A stretch of 64,000 bases of DNA from SLDF01 sp964537925 (GTDB taxonomy: Bacteria; Bacteroidota; Bacteroidia; Chitinophagales; Saprospiraceae): positions 62,001 through 126,000 of the forward strand of contig CAZICV010000005.1 in the NCBI GenBank assembly GCA_964537925.1, in the 5' to 3' direction. Both the position numbers and the translations under genes were made by a program. The notes beneath the pieces are model-generated. The model did no database searches. It was not told the origin of the DNA and saw only the letters and a program-made list of their open reading frames with translations. Numbering within the stretch: the stretch's first letter is position 1; the number at the start of each line of letters is the position of its first letter. Positions 26,650 to 39,310 of the stretch are shown piece by piece.

Positions 26650-27119
26650 TAAGAGGACTGTTTTTGACAATGATAAGTGCACTGGCCCTGTTGTCTGCGG
26701 GCTGTGGCTCGCGCGACCATGCTCCTTCTGCTCCGGAACAGGAAGATATGGTACTCGGGCAGGAGCTACCGGAGGACTTCAAGACGTTCTTCGAGCGGTT
26801 TCACGAGGACTCAGTCTTTCAGATGGAGCACATTGCATTTCCCCTGGAGGGCTTTCCTTCCGGTCTTACCGCAGAAAACTACGATCCTCAGTTTCGCTGG
26901 CAGCCGGATGACTGGGTGATGCACAAGCCTTTCAATAACGAGAACGATGAATACCAGAGAAAATTTGAGGTGATCACACCGACAATGGTTATCGAGTACA
27001 TACTCTCCCGAAAAGCGAGTTTTGGTATGGAGCGCAGGTTTGCCAGGATGGGAGAGGAGTGGTATCTTATTTACTATTCAGCCCTGAACAAGGTAAAGGA
27101 GAAAGAATCTGGTCTCTGA
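26646..27119 (+). CDS. Hypothetical lipoprotein (DUF4348-like)
   Basis: A 157-residue lipoprotein with signal and lipobox S-A-G-C (Cys20). The body LPEDFKTFFERFHEDSVFQMEHIAFPLEGF resembles DUF4348 proteins of Bacteroidota, in which a helix ending FxxD.xFQ is followed by FPL; this family call is from memory and tentative. The start overlaps the stop of the phosphopantetheinyl transferase gene by 4 nt (ATGA). It ends 17 bp before a strong terminator. Confidence 0.6.
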   Translation: MIRGLFLTMISALALLSAGCGSRDHAPSAPEQEDMVLGQELPEDFKTFFERFHEDSVFQMEHIAFPLEGFPSGLTAENYDPQFRWQPDDWVMHKPFNNENDEYQRKFEVITPTMVIEYILSRKASFGMERRFARMGEEWYLIYYSALNKVKEKESGL

Positions 27120-27135
27120 GAGGAGCTCCATGGTA

Positions 27136-27178
27136 AAAAGAAAGGGGATACTTGATCATCAAGTATCCCCTTTCTTTT
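27136..27178. terminator. Very strong bidirectional terminator (21-bp perfect stem)
   Basis: A perfect 21-bp inverted repeat (27136-27156 with 27158-27178) around a single C, starting AAAAG and ending CTTTT. In practice it folds with a 3-nt loop. The A and T ends allow termination of both the lipoprotein gene (+) and gcvP (-). Confidence 0.9.
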
Positions 27179-27223
27179 ATTGCGGCTGTGATTGCTGTCT
27201 GCAGCCCGCTGTTTTCTCTTCCG

Positions 27224-30097
<2,874 letters not shown>

Positions 30098-30253
30098 GGT
30101 GTTGTGTAAGAATAAGATGGATAAAAGACGGGCCGAAATTAAGCACTCACATGGATATTTCATGTACGTGAGAATGCATATATAACACCGGCCGCCGCGA
30201 AAAGATCGCAGATCGTACAGCCCGGTTGCCTTCGGGATAATCTCCGCTGCCGC

Positions 30254-32983
30254 TCAACGGTTACAAACGGCCTTGTACGGGCAATAGATGCAGTTGATGG
30301 TTCTGTCCGTCTGGTCTACAGGCGTTGCAGGATCTGCAATCCCGGCAAGTACGGATCGGAGATCAGCTCCAAAATGAACCAGTGCTTCCTGGTCGGGCGC
30401 CGGCATGTCGCTGAGCTGGACCAAAGTATCATCACCTGGTCGCTGGCCCCTGGCAAAGTACAAATGCGTATCGGGTATCTCGCCACCATGTGCCGGGTCT
30501 TGTTGATAAAGCCATGCGTAGAAGAGTGTCTGGAGGGCTTCCTTATCGTTCCTGCCGTCACGTGCCCAGATCTTCTCGTAACTACCCTTCAGGAGCTTTG
30601 CATCGAAGGCGCCGGTCTTGTAATCTACGATCCGCAGCCGCCCGCCTGTCCGGTCTACCCGGTCAGCTTTGCCGTAGAGCCGCACGTTCAGACCGGAGTC
30701 CAGTACCATACCGGACTCCATCGGTAGTTCCGTGGCCAGTATCTCTTGTTCGTCCCCGGCAGTATCAAGCAGCAGTATGCGCCTGATCGCATGCAGGATG
30801 GCGTTTCTGAAAAGCAGGTGGCTACCCTGCTGCAGCAGGGCATGGTCTATACGCAGTATCCTGCAGTAAGCCTTGTCCAGCAACCCGGGGACCGCTGACA
30901 GCCTGGATGAAGGATCCGGAGCTGCCGGCTGGCGACCGATGAGTGGAGTATACAGGTCATACATCACTTCGTGCAGGATCACCCCGAATACGGCGGCGTC
31001 CACCTCGTCCGAAGGAGCCTCGTACTGGCGATAGCCCAGGATGTATTGAAGATAGAACTTCAGGCGGCATGTCAGCCATGTCTGTATAGCCGTGATGCTC
31101 ACTTGTCGTTGCATCCAGGCCTGTACTTTCGCAGGGTCTGCGGCCAGGACAATGGGCTGGGGCGAAGCGATATCCGGCCGGACGGAGATGGTCTCCTGCC
31201 GGATGGTCCACCCGGGCGGGTGCAGTCCCATCCGCAGCGCCTGTATCCATCGGCTGGGCTCTCCCCCGCCCAGATCTCCCGCCTCACTGTTGAAGAAAAA
31301 GTGAACTTCTCCGGCAGAGACGACAGAGGACCAGAAGAGGTGCTCCTGTACCTGCATCTGGCGGCTGATCGACGGCAGTCCAAAGGCCTGGCAGATAAAA
31401 CCCGGCAGCAGAGAGCTATGTGACACGGACGGTAGCAGCCCTTCATTGGCGTGCAGGATATAAAGCCGGTCAAACTGGAGATTGGCCATCTCGTAGGGAC
31501 CAAGTATCTGCAGGCCTTCAAGCGGTTCGCCCTTGAGCGTGATCCTGCTATGCTGCAGGATGCGGCGCAGGAGCCGGGAGAAGAATGCCGGGGACCATTG
31601 TGCCCCCGGCGTGTCGAGCACCTCCTTCAGTTTGTGCAGCCTTGTATAGAGATGGTACACTGCCGCCTGGTCTATCTCCCGCGGACTCCTGTCATAGATA
31701 TGGTCCAGGAGACGGAGGCACCGCTCCAGCATCGTCTGCTGACCCGGAGGGGGCGACAGCCAGTCTCTCCAGGGCTCGGGTAGCCGCTTCCAGTCTTCCA
31801 GCAGGTCAAGGTAAACTGTGTCGTCCACCCAGACCGGAGCCAGGAGCTCGTTTTCCGGCTGGAGCAGTTCGTGGCTGAAAAGTCGCCTGCACAACTCGGT
31901 CCTGATCCAGCGGTTGTCTTTCCAGCCTTCGAGCACCTCGAGCAGATAGTGGACCAGGGTGAATACCGGTGTATCCAGTACGGATAGTCCCATGGATACG
32001 TTGACCTTGCGGATACTGCCCGGCAGGATCTGCAGCAGCGGCATCAGTGCTCCCTGTTCGGGGAGTAGGACGGCCGCCCGGTCATAGGCCTCCTGTTCTT
32101 CCTGCGGCAGGTATTGCGTGAGGCCCTGAAGCTGGCGTTGTCTGCCGCTGGTGGCGTGCAGGTGGATGGTCTTGGCAGTCTCGTCGGACCGGTGATGCAG
32201 CCATGACCTGTCTGCTGTTCGTTGGATCAGGGCGTTCTCCGGGTGTTGCCAACCTATGTATGCCGACAGTTCGGGAGAAGGCAGGTCCCAGTAGTATTGC
32301 AGACCTCCGATATGGCCGAGTATAGCTGCTTCAGCTGCGCTGAGCTGGTAGAAACCGATGGCATAGGAAGGTCCGCCAATGTCCTGTAGCGAGGAGTGCC
32401 CTGTGGTAGCCAGGCGCCTGTACAGCTTACCGGAAGTAGTGATACCGTGTGTGTCGAGTTCACGGTCGAAAAGATCGTACAGCCGGGGTAGCTGTTCCCA
32501 AAGCTGGGTCAGCGACCTGCTCAGCAGATCCTGTTTTTGAATGGCCCGCACCAGGTTATATAGTTCGGGTTCTGTATCTTCCAGGTCGCTTATTTGCAGC
32601 GCGGGTATATCGAGCAACCGGGCAAACAACGCCGCAGGGTCCGCCAGCGCTTTGTCCAGGGAATCGAAGTCCCTGAGTATGAGCTGCCCCAGCGTATAGA
32701 AAGACTCCAGGCTATCCTGGTGGCCGAGCTCCTGCCAGCAAGTATGCAGGTGGATCATCATGGCGAGCTCGTCCGGTATGACTGCCTTCGCCAGGCTCTG
32801 CGTCAGGCTGTCCAGGGTGTACATTTCAGGCGCCCATACAGGTCTGCCTGCCGCCCGTGCGAGCTCTTTGCGGAAGAAAAGTATATTGCGTTTGCTGGGA
32901 AGCAGCAATGTACAGCCGGTGAGATCCGGGCCGTGGGTCTCCCAGATCCTGCGGGCGGCTTCGGTCAGGAATGCAGTATTCAT
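30254..32983 (-). CDS. AddB-like PD-(D/E)XK nuclease/inactive helicase subunit
   Basis: A 909-residue partner of the helicase-nuclease encoded next to it, for double-strand break end processing before RecA loading. The N-terminal half is helicase-like without a clear Walker A. The C-terminal nuclease domain has RIVDYKTGAFDAKLL with the metal/catalytic D and K. Four cysteines match the AddB/Cas4-type 4Fe-4S site: one in QTWLTCRLKFYLQY and the group C-x2-C-x5-C in CIYCPYKAVC at the very end. Its start overlaps the stop of the AddA-like gene's reading frame by 4 nt (ATGA), so the two are translationally coupled. Confidence 0.88.
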   Translation of the reverse strand: MNTAFLTEAARRIWETHGPDLTGCTLLLPSKRNILFFRKELARAAGRPVWAPEMYTLDSLTQSLAKAVIPDELAMMIHLHTCWQELGHQDSLESFYTLGQLILRDFDSLDKALADPAALFARLLDIPALQISDLEDTEPELYNLVRAIQKQDLLSRSLTQLWEQLPRLYDLFDRELDTHGITTSGKLYRRLATTGHSSLQDIGGPSYAIGFYQLSAAEAAILGHIGGLQYYWDLPSPELSAYIGWQHPENALIQRTADRSWLHHRSDETAKTIHLHATSGRQRQLQGLTQYLPQEEQEAYDRAAVLLPEQGALMPLLQILPGSIRKVNVSMGLSVLDTPVFTLVHYLLEVLEGWKDNRWIRTELCRRLFSHELLQPENELLAPVWVDDTVYLDLLEDWKRLPEPWRDWLSPPPGQQTMLERCLRLLDHIYDRSPREIDQAAVYHLYTRLHKLKEVLDTPGAQWSPAFFSRLLRRILQHSRITLKGEPLEGLQILGPYEMANLQFDRLYILHANEGLLPSVSHSSLLPGFICQAFGLPSISRQMQVQEHLFWSSVVSAGEVHFFFNSEAGDLGGGEPSRWIQALRMGLHPPGWTIRQETISVRPDIASPQPIVLAADPAKVQAWMQRQVSITAIQTWLTCRLKFYLQYILGYRQYEAPSDEVDAAVFGVILHEVMYDLYTPLIGRQPAAPDPSSRLSAVPGLLDKAYCRILRIDHALLQQGSHLLFRNAILHAIRRILLLDTAGDEQEILATELPMESGMVLDSGLNVRLYGKADRVDRTGGRLRIVDYKTGAFDAKLLKGSYEKIWARDGRNDKEALQTLFYAWLYQQDPAHGGEIPDTHLYFARGQRPGDDTLVQLSDMPAPDQEALVHFGADLRSVLAGIADPATPVDQTDRTINCIYCPYKAVCNR

Positions 32984-35900
32984 CGGGCGGTGAGTTCAAC
33001 CGGGTGAATGCGGACAGGGTCCGTGTAGGCGATCCAGGCTTCGGGGGCCGGGAGGCCCATTTGTGCCAGTAGGTCGGCGTAGTGCCTCAGTTGTTTTTCA
33101 TAGCGCCTGTCGGGTTGCCCGGTCTTGAAATCAATGATGATCGTTTGCCCGGCGAGCAGTATGACCCGGTCCGGCCTGTATGCTTTGCCGTCTACCTGGA
33201 TGATCTCTTTCTCACGATATACCCGGAGACCGGGGGCAAACCAGGGTGCAACTTCCGGGTGGAGCAGGAAACGGGAGAGATCTTCTTGCAGTTTCATTGA
33301 CTCCGTGTTGTCCATGAGTCCTTCTTCGTACAGGTGGCAGACTGCCGCGCCGATATCTTCCGGCTCGGCAATATGCTCCAGCGCCAGGTGCAGCAGTATG
33401 CCCCGCCGTCCCGGCCCGGATGTTGCGACCGTGCTGCCAGGCAGTGGTTTGGGAAGCCAAGCGCCGGTGCTGACTGTACGGTCCCTGAGTGACAGTCGGC
33501 TGATGGTATTGACTGTACGGTCTTCAGTCTTTTTGGGCCAGGGTGCATGCAGGTCTCCCATTATCCAGCCATCCTCCGTAGTCGTCATAGTGGCCGGAAG
33601 CGCCTCCTGTACGAGATCGCTCCAGGTACTCAGGCCCGGTTTTTCCTTCGGAGCGGTCAGCGCGGTGTAGAGACGCTCTTCAGCGCGGGTAGTGGCGACA
33701 TAGAGCAGGTTGAGGCTGTCTATCGCCTGCAGGATGTATTCATCTGCAAAGTCCTCGTTGAACCGGGTCTCCTTTAGTTTGGTGTTGAAGTCGACCGGTA
33801 CTGGCCCCAACCGGGACAGTACCGGGTCTTCCTCAGCTGTGACGTAGAGGTTGCCCTTGAGCCGGACAAGTGGTACATCCGTAAACGGAAGCACCACAAC
33901 GGGAAATTGCAGCCCTTTGGATTTATGCACGGTCAGGACCTGGATCGCTTCGATTCGTCCTTCTGCCGGGATACCCGCCTTCGGTGCGCATGTATCCCAG
34001 TAGACCAGGAATCCATGCGGATCATTGCCATTGCCAAGCTCAAAGTCGCGCACCAGATCCAGGAAGGCCGTGGCATAGGCCGGGGATGCGGTTTCGTAGC
34101 CCCATGAGCGGATCAGGCCTGCAAACCACTCGCTGAGGGTCGTCAGGGATTGATCGGGGATCAGTGGCACCATGTCCCCGGGTGTTGTCCACGCATCGCC
34201 GGGCGATGCGGCCGGGTGGTCAAGCCTGTGCCTGAAGTAGCGGATCGCAGCTTCCTGCGACCGGTCTGCCGGGACCAGCCTGTGCCTGAGTGCACTGACA
34301 AGGAGCTGGACCAGGGGATTCCCGGCCAGCAGGAATCCATTGTCCGATATCGCCCTGTACCTGCTGTCGCCGCTATCGGCAAAAAAACCGCTGATCCAGC
34401 CGACTGCACGTGCCGCTTCTCCGGACGTCCTTACCAGCAAGGCAATATCGGAGGGCTGATACCCGGCCTCAAAGAGCTCCCGGAGCACATTCCTGAGGTA
34501 TTGCTGCGGTGGATCGTCGGCTTCCTGGTCCTCTTTGCCGGGAAGTACGGTCACCCGGACCAGCCCTGGCCGGTCGCTGCGGGCGGCCAGCTGTGCCGCA
34601 TCCTCATAAATGTACCGGACAGCATCCCGAAGCGGGTGTTCGTCATATTCTGCGAGGAAGAGATCTGCGATCGTGCGCGCCGCCTCGCCAAACAACTCAT
34701 TGTTGAACTGCACGATGGCAGGTGCACTGCGCCAGTTGGTGTCCAGTATCTCTTCGCGGATGAGCGCGGCATAGTGTCTCAGGTCCCCTGCCACGCCGCT
34801 GTACATGAGCCGCCAGTCGCCACCCCGCCACCGGTAGATAGCCTGCTTGATATCTCCTACTACCAGGGAATAGCGGCCTTCGGAGAGGCTGTTTTCCAAC
34901 AGGGGTTTAAGGTTGGTCCACTGTGTCCGGGAAGTATCTTGGAACTCGTCTATCAGGAGGTGGTGCAGGCGTTGGCCCATCTTTTCGAAGAGCAGCGATA
35001 CATCTGCATCGGCCACTACGCGCGATACGAGCCGATTGGCCTCGGAGAGCAGCATCACATCCTGCTCCCGGCACCATTCGATGACATTGTCATAGAGAAA
35101 GCGCAAAGCCACGAAATTGCGGAAGTTGCGTAGTACCGCCTTGTAGGACAGGTAGCGGCTGCCAGGTTCCTGCTGGATGGCTAATACAGTATCGTGGAGT
35201 GCCAGTACCTCTTCCGCGATCTGCTGCATCAGCGATACTATATGTCCCGGCGCTTTTTTTGTGTACCAGTTTTCGACATGCCGGGCGTCTTCCTGGAATC
35301 GCTTGCCGGTCAGGTCGAAGATGTTTTTCTTATTGAGCCAGGTAGCTATGAAGCTGCTCTTACCGTAGCTGAAATCGTCGGGGCTCAGGCCCGTCTGCCT
35401 GAGCAGTCCGGAGACTCTTGACTGCGTAGCGGCAAAGCGGTCATCGATCTCTTTACAGTAGCGGTCCATCTCCTTCTTGATGCTTTCCAGCTCAGACAGA
35501 TCCAGGGTCTCCCAGCTGTCTATGATCGACTCCCGAAAGAGCTCCGTCCCCAGTTCCATCAGGTTCTTACGGATATCCCAGGACTTGCCGGCCTCAAACT
35601 GGTCTTCTATCCAGTCGCTCATCCACTGCAGCGCCTGGTCGCCCTTCTCCAGCCTATCCAGCAGCCGCTGGACGGCAGCATCCAGTACGACAGATGTATT
35701 GAGTTCGACGGAATAGGGCTGATCGATGTGCAGTTCGCGCTGGAACTGCCGGATCACGCGCTGGAAAAAGCTGTCTATCGTACTCACTCCGAAGTAGTGG
35801 TATTGCCGCAGCAGGAAGCGCAGGATATTTCCGGCACGCTTCTGTACTTCTTCCCGGCCAAGTCCGGTACAGATATCAAAGATCGGATCGCCCGGAACCG

Positions 35901-36108
35901 AAGGTTGCAGCGCCCCGGTCGCCAGTTCAGCCAACGTTTCCAGGATGCGGACTTTCATCTCGGCCGTTGCCTTGTTGGTAAAGGTGATGGCCAGGATATG
36001 GGCGGCATAGGCCTCGCTTTCCTGCTCCAGGCAGAGCCTGATATACTCCCTGGTGAGCCGGAAGGTCTTGCCTGATCCTGCGGATGCCTTGAGGATAGTG
36101 AGTGACAT
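32980..36108 (-). CDS. AddA-like UvrD-family helicase with C-terminal nuclease
   Basis: From the ATG at 36108 the protein has 1,042 residues. The superfamily 1 helicase motifs are complete: Walker A ASAGSGKT (8-15), motif II LLIDEFQDTSRTQW, the VGDIKQAIYRWRGG motif III region, and VLTVHKSKGLQFPVVVLP. The C-terminal part has a RecB-type nuclease domain with HLALEHI and IIDFKTGQ. With the AddB-like partner it forms the exonuclease V-type enzyme used by Bacteroidota. The frame is open 11 codons upstream, but MSLTILKASAGSGKT is the natural N-terminus. Confidence 0.93.
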   Translation of the reverse strand: MSLTILKASAGSGKTFRLTREYIRLCLEQESEAYAAHILAITFTNKATAEMKVRILETLAELATGALQPSVPGDPIFDICTGLGREEVQKRAGNILRFLLRQYHYFGVSTIDSFFQRVIRQFQRELHIDQPYSVELNTSVVLDAAVQRLLDRLEKGDQALQWMSDWIEDQFEAGKSWDIRKNLMELGTELFRESIIDSWETLDLSELESIKKEMDRYCKEIDDRFAATQSRVSGLLRQTGLSPDDFSYGKSSFIATWLNKKNIFDLTGKRFQEDARHVENWYTKKAPGHIVSLMQQIAEEVLALHDTVLAIQQEPGSRYLSYKAVLRNFRNFVALRFLYDNVIEWCREQDVMLLSEANRLVSRVVADADVSLLFEKMGQRLHHLLIDEFQDTSRTQWTNLKPLLENSLSEGRYSLVVGDIKQAIYRWRGGDWRLMYSGVAGDLRHYAALIREEILDTNWRSAPAIVQFNNELFGEAARTIADLFLAEYDEHPLRDAVRYIYEDAAQLAARSDRPGLVRVTVLPGKEDQEADDPPQQYLRNVLRELFEAGYQPSDIALLVRTSGEAARAVGWISGFFADSGDSRYRAISDNGFLLAGNPLVQLLVSALRHRLVPADRSQEAAIRYFRHRLDHPAASPGDAWTTPGDMVPLIPDQSLTTLSEWFAGLIRSWGYETASPAYATAFLDLVRDFELGNGNDPHGFLVYWDTCAPKAGIPAEGRIEAIQVLTVHKSKGLQFPVVVLPFTDVPLVRLKGNLYVTAEEDPVLSRLGPVPVDFNTKLKETRFNEDFADEYILQAIDSLNLLYVATTRAEERLYTALTAPKEKPGLSTWSDLVQEALPATMTTTEDGWIMGDLHAPWPKKTEDRTVNTISRLSLRDRTVSTGAWLPKPLPGSTVATSGPGRRGILLHLALEHIAEPEDIGAAVCHLYEEGLMDNTESMKLQEDLSRFLLHPEVAPWFAPGLRVYREKEIIQVDGKAYRPDRVILLAGQTIIIDFKTGQPDRRYEKQLRHYADLLAQMGLPAPEAWIAYTDPVRIHPVELTAR

Positions 36109-36254
36109 GGGGGTATGACGGTTTACCAGGCCTGATCGCAAGATAGTGGGAAATTTACTGGTGAGTGTGCAGATAGCCAGCCTTTTCTGCCCTGCATATA
36201 CTTCTCATCCTGTACGCAGGATATGGCTTCTGTCGCCTGGCGGAGCTGTGGACT

Positions 36255-36812
36255 TCAGACTTTTGCAGATCCGAATATCAGGCTGACCAGCGCACTGTAG
36301 ATATTATAGGGACCGTAGACCGATGGCTTTTCCGCGAGTTTCACTGTATGTGCCCGATAGCCCGTAGAGGACAGAAGGACCTTCAACCGGTCAAAACTGA
36401 CCGGATAAGGTACCCAGGCATTCGGATGATCTGAATCGTACTCAATGATGATCAGCCGACCGCCCTGTTGTAATAAGGACAGGAGCGGACCGATGAATTC
36501 CTGCTGATCACGGACATAGTGGAGGGAGTTGGCCATCAATATACCGTCGAGCGGGGCCAGATACGAGAGGTCTTTGCGGATAAAATCTGCTGCTGTCTTT
36601 CTGATGGAGACAGATCCCAGCTTTTCCGGTACCTGATCCAGCGCCATGCCATCCCTGTCTATGGCTTCTATATGGCTGCCTGCGGGCAGTAGCGTGGCCA
36701 GCGCCCGTGTGAATGTCCCGGCGCCGCAGCCCAGGTCGGCCCATATCTCAGGCCTGGAAAACTCCAGTGTTCCTTGCCCGCTCAGGAGTGCGCGTGCTTC
36801 AATCAGGTCCAT
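36255..36812 (-). CDS. Class I SAM-dependent methyltransferase
   Basis: A 185-residue cytoplasmic protein. Motif I is WADLGCGAGTF (about 25-35), the acidic residue after strand 2 is in IEAIDRDG, and motif IV is the ILMANSLHYV segment. It lacks a signal peptide, unlike the methyltransferase at 2489. The substrate is unknown; the small size and the SLHYV segment resemble ubiquinone/menaquinone-type methyltransferases, but this is weak. It lies 146 bp downstream of the AddA-like gene start on the same strand. Confidence 0.82.
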   Translation of the reverse strand: MDLIEARALLSGQGTLEFSRPEIWADLGCGAGTFTRALATLLPAGSHIEAIDRDGMALDQVPEKLGSVSIRKTAADFIRKDLSYLAPLDGILMANSLHYVRDQQEFIGPLLSLLQQGGRLIIIEYDSDHPNAWVPYPVSFDRLKVLLSSTGYRAHTVKLAEKPSVYGPYNIYSALVSLIFGSAKV

Positions 36813-36921
36813 CTAAGTAAGATACGAAACTCCCGGGGAAGATGCGAAGGAGCAGCCTTGTAAGTTCGGGTGAGCTGTGGGGATTTATCGGGTAGCCGTG
36901 CAAGCAGACCTGTGCCTGTAC

Positions 36922-37251
36922 CTACTGCTCCCACAGTCGCCCCGGTTTCCAAAAGGATACTTCAGGAGGGCCTGCCATGAAAGAGGCCGTTTCGCGTAGA
37001 TACTGTTGTATATGCGGGGTATTCATGTGTGCTCCTTTGTAATATGCTTCGTCGGCCCATTGTTCGTACAGGAGGATACGGGCAGGATCCGCAGGGTCTG
37101 TGAGGAGCTGTACGGAAATGAAGTATGGCTCTTTGCGCACTTCATGCAGCAAAGCGTCCAGCGCCTGCAAGGCTTCGGTGATCTTGTCCGGGAGGATCTG
37201 CCTTTGGATGATGACAGTGATACCTGTGGCAGTTGTCGGCTCTGTATGCAT
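36922..37251 (-). CDS. Antibiotic biosynthesis monooxygenase (ABM) family protein
   Basis: A 109-residue ferredoxin-like alpha/beta protein of the ABM/quinol monooxygenase type: strand ITVIIQRQIL, helix DKITEALQALDALLHEVR, then the RILLYEQWADEAYYKGAH segment and a final HIQQYLRE helix. The ATG at 37251 gives a normal length; a longer frame to 37341 adds 30 residues that the family lacks. Members degrade haem or oxidise quinols or are of unknown role, so only the fold is claimed. It stands between the methyltransferase and DUF6157 genes. Confidence 0.8.
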   Translation of the reverse strand: MHTEPTTATGITVIIQRQILPDKITEALQALDALLHEVRKEPYFISVQLLTDPADPARILLYEQWADEAYYKGAHMNTPHIQQYLRETASFMAGPPEVSFWKPGRLWEQ

Positions 37252-37365
37252 GATATATAGAGAATTTCTGCTGTGAAACACCAGCCGCTCGCCGTAGGTT
37301 TTGTCCGGTCGTATGCCCTGGCAAACCTGGAGAAATTTCACGTCCCATACCTGTATCCGGGATGG

Positions 37366-37785
37366 TTATCTTTTGGTTTTCATCCCGGCCAGTTGCTTGA
37401 TATCCTTGTCGGTCGAAAGGGACTGGTATTCCGGCGATTCCATAGCGTATAGCGCGATCTTGCCCGCTTCATTGTAGTGCGCGCCGAAACCATATCGTTT
37501 GATCAGTGCCGAGGCCCTCAGGCAGGGGTGTCCTTTGGAGAAGAGCTCTGTCCATATTTTTTCTCCGTCGCGATCAATGACATCTTGTGACAGCCCTTGC
37601 CTGATCACATAGACGGCATAGATCAGGCTCTCGTGGTTGTAGGTATATGGCGCTGAAGTGAGCAGTTCGTACTGGAGCAGGTGGGCAGTCTTCTGCCCGT
37701 TTTTGGGCAGGGGTATCTCGCTGGTCGTCACCGGACAGTCTGGAGAGACGCGGACGAAAGTACGGATGTAAGAGTCGCTTTCCAT
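37366..37785 (-). CDS. DUF6157 family protein
   Basis: A 139-residue protein matching DUF6157 as I remember it: SYIRTFVRVSPDCPVT near the N-terminus, ESLIYAVYVIRQG in the middle and SKGHPCLRASALIKRYGFGAHYNEAGKIALYAMES near the end. Function is unknown. The ATG at 37785 is preferred. The ATG at 37812 is possible, and a frame reaching 37992 would overlap the symporter gene by 86 bp, which is rejected. Confidence 0.75.
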   Translation of the reverse strand: MESDSYIRTFVRVSPDCPVTTSEIPLPKNGQKTAHLLQYELLTSAPYTYNHESLIYAVYVIRQGLSQDVIDRDGEKIWTELFSKGHPCLRASALIKRYGFGAHYNEAGKIALYAMESPEYQSLSTDKDIKQLAGMKTKR

Positions 37786-37906
37786 CCCCTGTATATCGGG
37801 TATTTGGTGCATATCGGGTGTTTTGGGCTGCCTGGTAACGGCAGATAGAGCTAATGGAAAGATAACGGATTTCCGGGAGAGGCAAGTATCAACCTTAGAG
37901 TGTGCT

Positions 37907-39310
37907 TCATGCCATGAAAGGACTTGGGTCTTTCTTGTCGGGCCGGAAAAGAGAGCCCAGCAACATACCTGCTGTACTGGCTGCCAGGCCATAGATCAGC
38001 GAAGGTATCTCCGTATCTGCCAATTCTGCCGCTATCCATACGATCATGCCGCCGAGGATAGACCACATAGCCCCGGTCCGGGAGGCTCTGCGCCACCAGA
38101 GCCCGGCGGTGAGCGGAACGAACATAGACACCAGGCTGAGCGCTGCGGACAGAGCCACGAGCTCGAATATACTGGCCTTCCAGCTAGCCAGTACAGAGGT
38201 GACCACAGCGATGAGCACTACGGCCGTGCGCATGATGCGCAGGAGCATACGGTCGTTGATATGTCTTATATGGGGACGTATGACATTCTCGCCCAGTATT
38301 GTAGCCGGGGCGAGTATGGCGCCGCTGGTCGTACTCAGGATGGCCGACAGCAAGGCGCCGAAAAACATCACCTGCAGCGCTGTCCCGCCATGCTGAAGTA
38401 CCAGGTTGGGCAGTACCATCTGTGTATCCCCTTCCAGCAGTTCGGGGTATAAGGCCCGTGCATACACGCTGATCACCAGCGGGATGAAGGCAATACTCAG
38501 GTAGAGAGCAGAGGCCAGGTAGGACCCGTTGACGGCGGCGCGTTCAGTTCTGGCGGACATGACGCGCTGGAAAATATCCTGCTGCGGTATCGCGCCGAGA
38601 CCGATGGTGATCCAGGCTGCTATATAGTGCAGGATCGCGTGGAGATTGTTGTCCGGCCAGAAGCGGAAAAAACCATCGGGCAGTTCGCCCCAGACATTGA
38701 CTTCGGCGCTTCCGGCACTGGAGGTGACATCGATCAGCAACCAGAGCATTCCACCAATAATGAATACGGTCTGTACGGCATCTGTCACCGACACGGCCCA
38801 CATGCCCCCCATATAGGTATATATCACTACGACAGTGGCGCAGATCGCTATCCCCGCGTAGATTGGTACGCCGGCTATCACCTGCAGGATGATGGCCATA
38901 GCGAGCAACTGGGCGGCGATCCAGCCGAAATAGGAGGGGATCATGAAAAGGGCGGCGACCAGCTCGGTCCGCCCATCGAAACGCTGCCGGTAATAGTCGC
39001 AGAAGGTCAGGAGGTTGAGCTTGTACAATGGCCTCGCAAAGAAAGCGCCCACCAGGAAGAGGCACAACGCCGCACCGAACGGATCTTCCATCACACCGAG
39101 TATGCCGTGCTGGACAAATTCCGAAGATGCGCCCATGATGGTCTCCGAGCCGAACCAGGTCGCAAAGAGCGCCGAAGCGACTACCAGCATAGGCATCCTG
39201 CGCCCGGCGACTACAAAGTCTTGTGTGGTTTTTACTTTGCGGGATACCCAGAAGCCGATAGCCAGCGTGCCGGCCAGGTAAACCAGGATGAAAAATATCA
39301 ACATGGTCAA
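37907..39310 (-). CDS. Sodium:solute symporter family protein
   Basis: A 467-residue inner-membrane transporter of the SSS family (about 12-13 helices). The early motif LVYLAGTLAIGFW, the RRMPMLVVASALFATWFGSETIMG segment in helix 2 and AIPQQDIFQRVMSA near the middle are typical of PutP/SglT-type sodium symporters. The substrate is not decidable. Its start overlaps the stop of the M14 peptidase gene by 4 nt (ATGA), so uptake of a peptidase product is an attractive but unproven idea. Confidence 0.9.
   Translation of the reverse strand: MTMLIFFILVYLAGTLAIGFWVSRKVKTTQDFVVAGRRMPMLVVASALFATWFGSETIMGASSEFVQHGILGVMEDPFGAALCLFLVGAFFARPLYKLNLLTFCDYYRQRFDGRTELVAALFMIPSYFGWIAAQLLAMAIILQVIAGVPIYAGIAICATVVVIYTYMGGMWAVSVTDAVQTVFIIGGMLWLLIDVTSSAGSAEVNVWGELPDGFFRFWPDNNLHAILHYIAAWITIGLGAIPQQDIFQRVMSARTERAAVNGSYLASALYLSIAFIPLVISVYARALYPELLEGDTQMVLPNLVLQHGGTALQVMFFGALLSAILSTTSGAILAPATILGENVIRPHIRHINDRMLLRIMRTAVVLIAVVTSVLASWKASIFELVALSAALSLVSMFVPLTAGLWWRRASRTGAMWSILGGMIVWIAAELADTEIPSLIYGLAASTAGMLLGSLFRPDKKDPSPFMA

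Noticed and set aside
30098..30253. A glycine riboswitch upstream of gcvP
   Set aside because: The 156 bp lack the conserved glycine-aptamer core. Only weak hairpins are present.
37786..37992. An extended N-terminus of the DUF6157 protein
   Set aside because: It would overlap the symporter gene, and the family starts close to the ATG at 37785.
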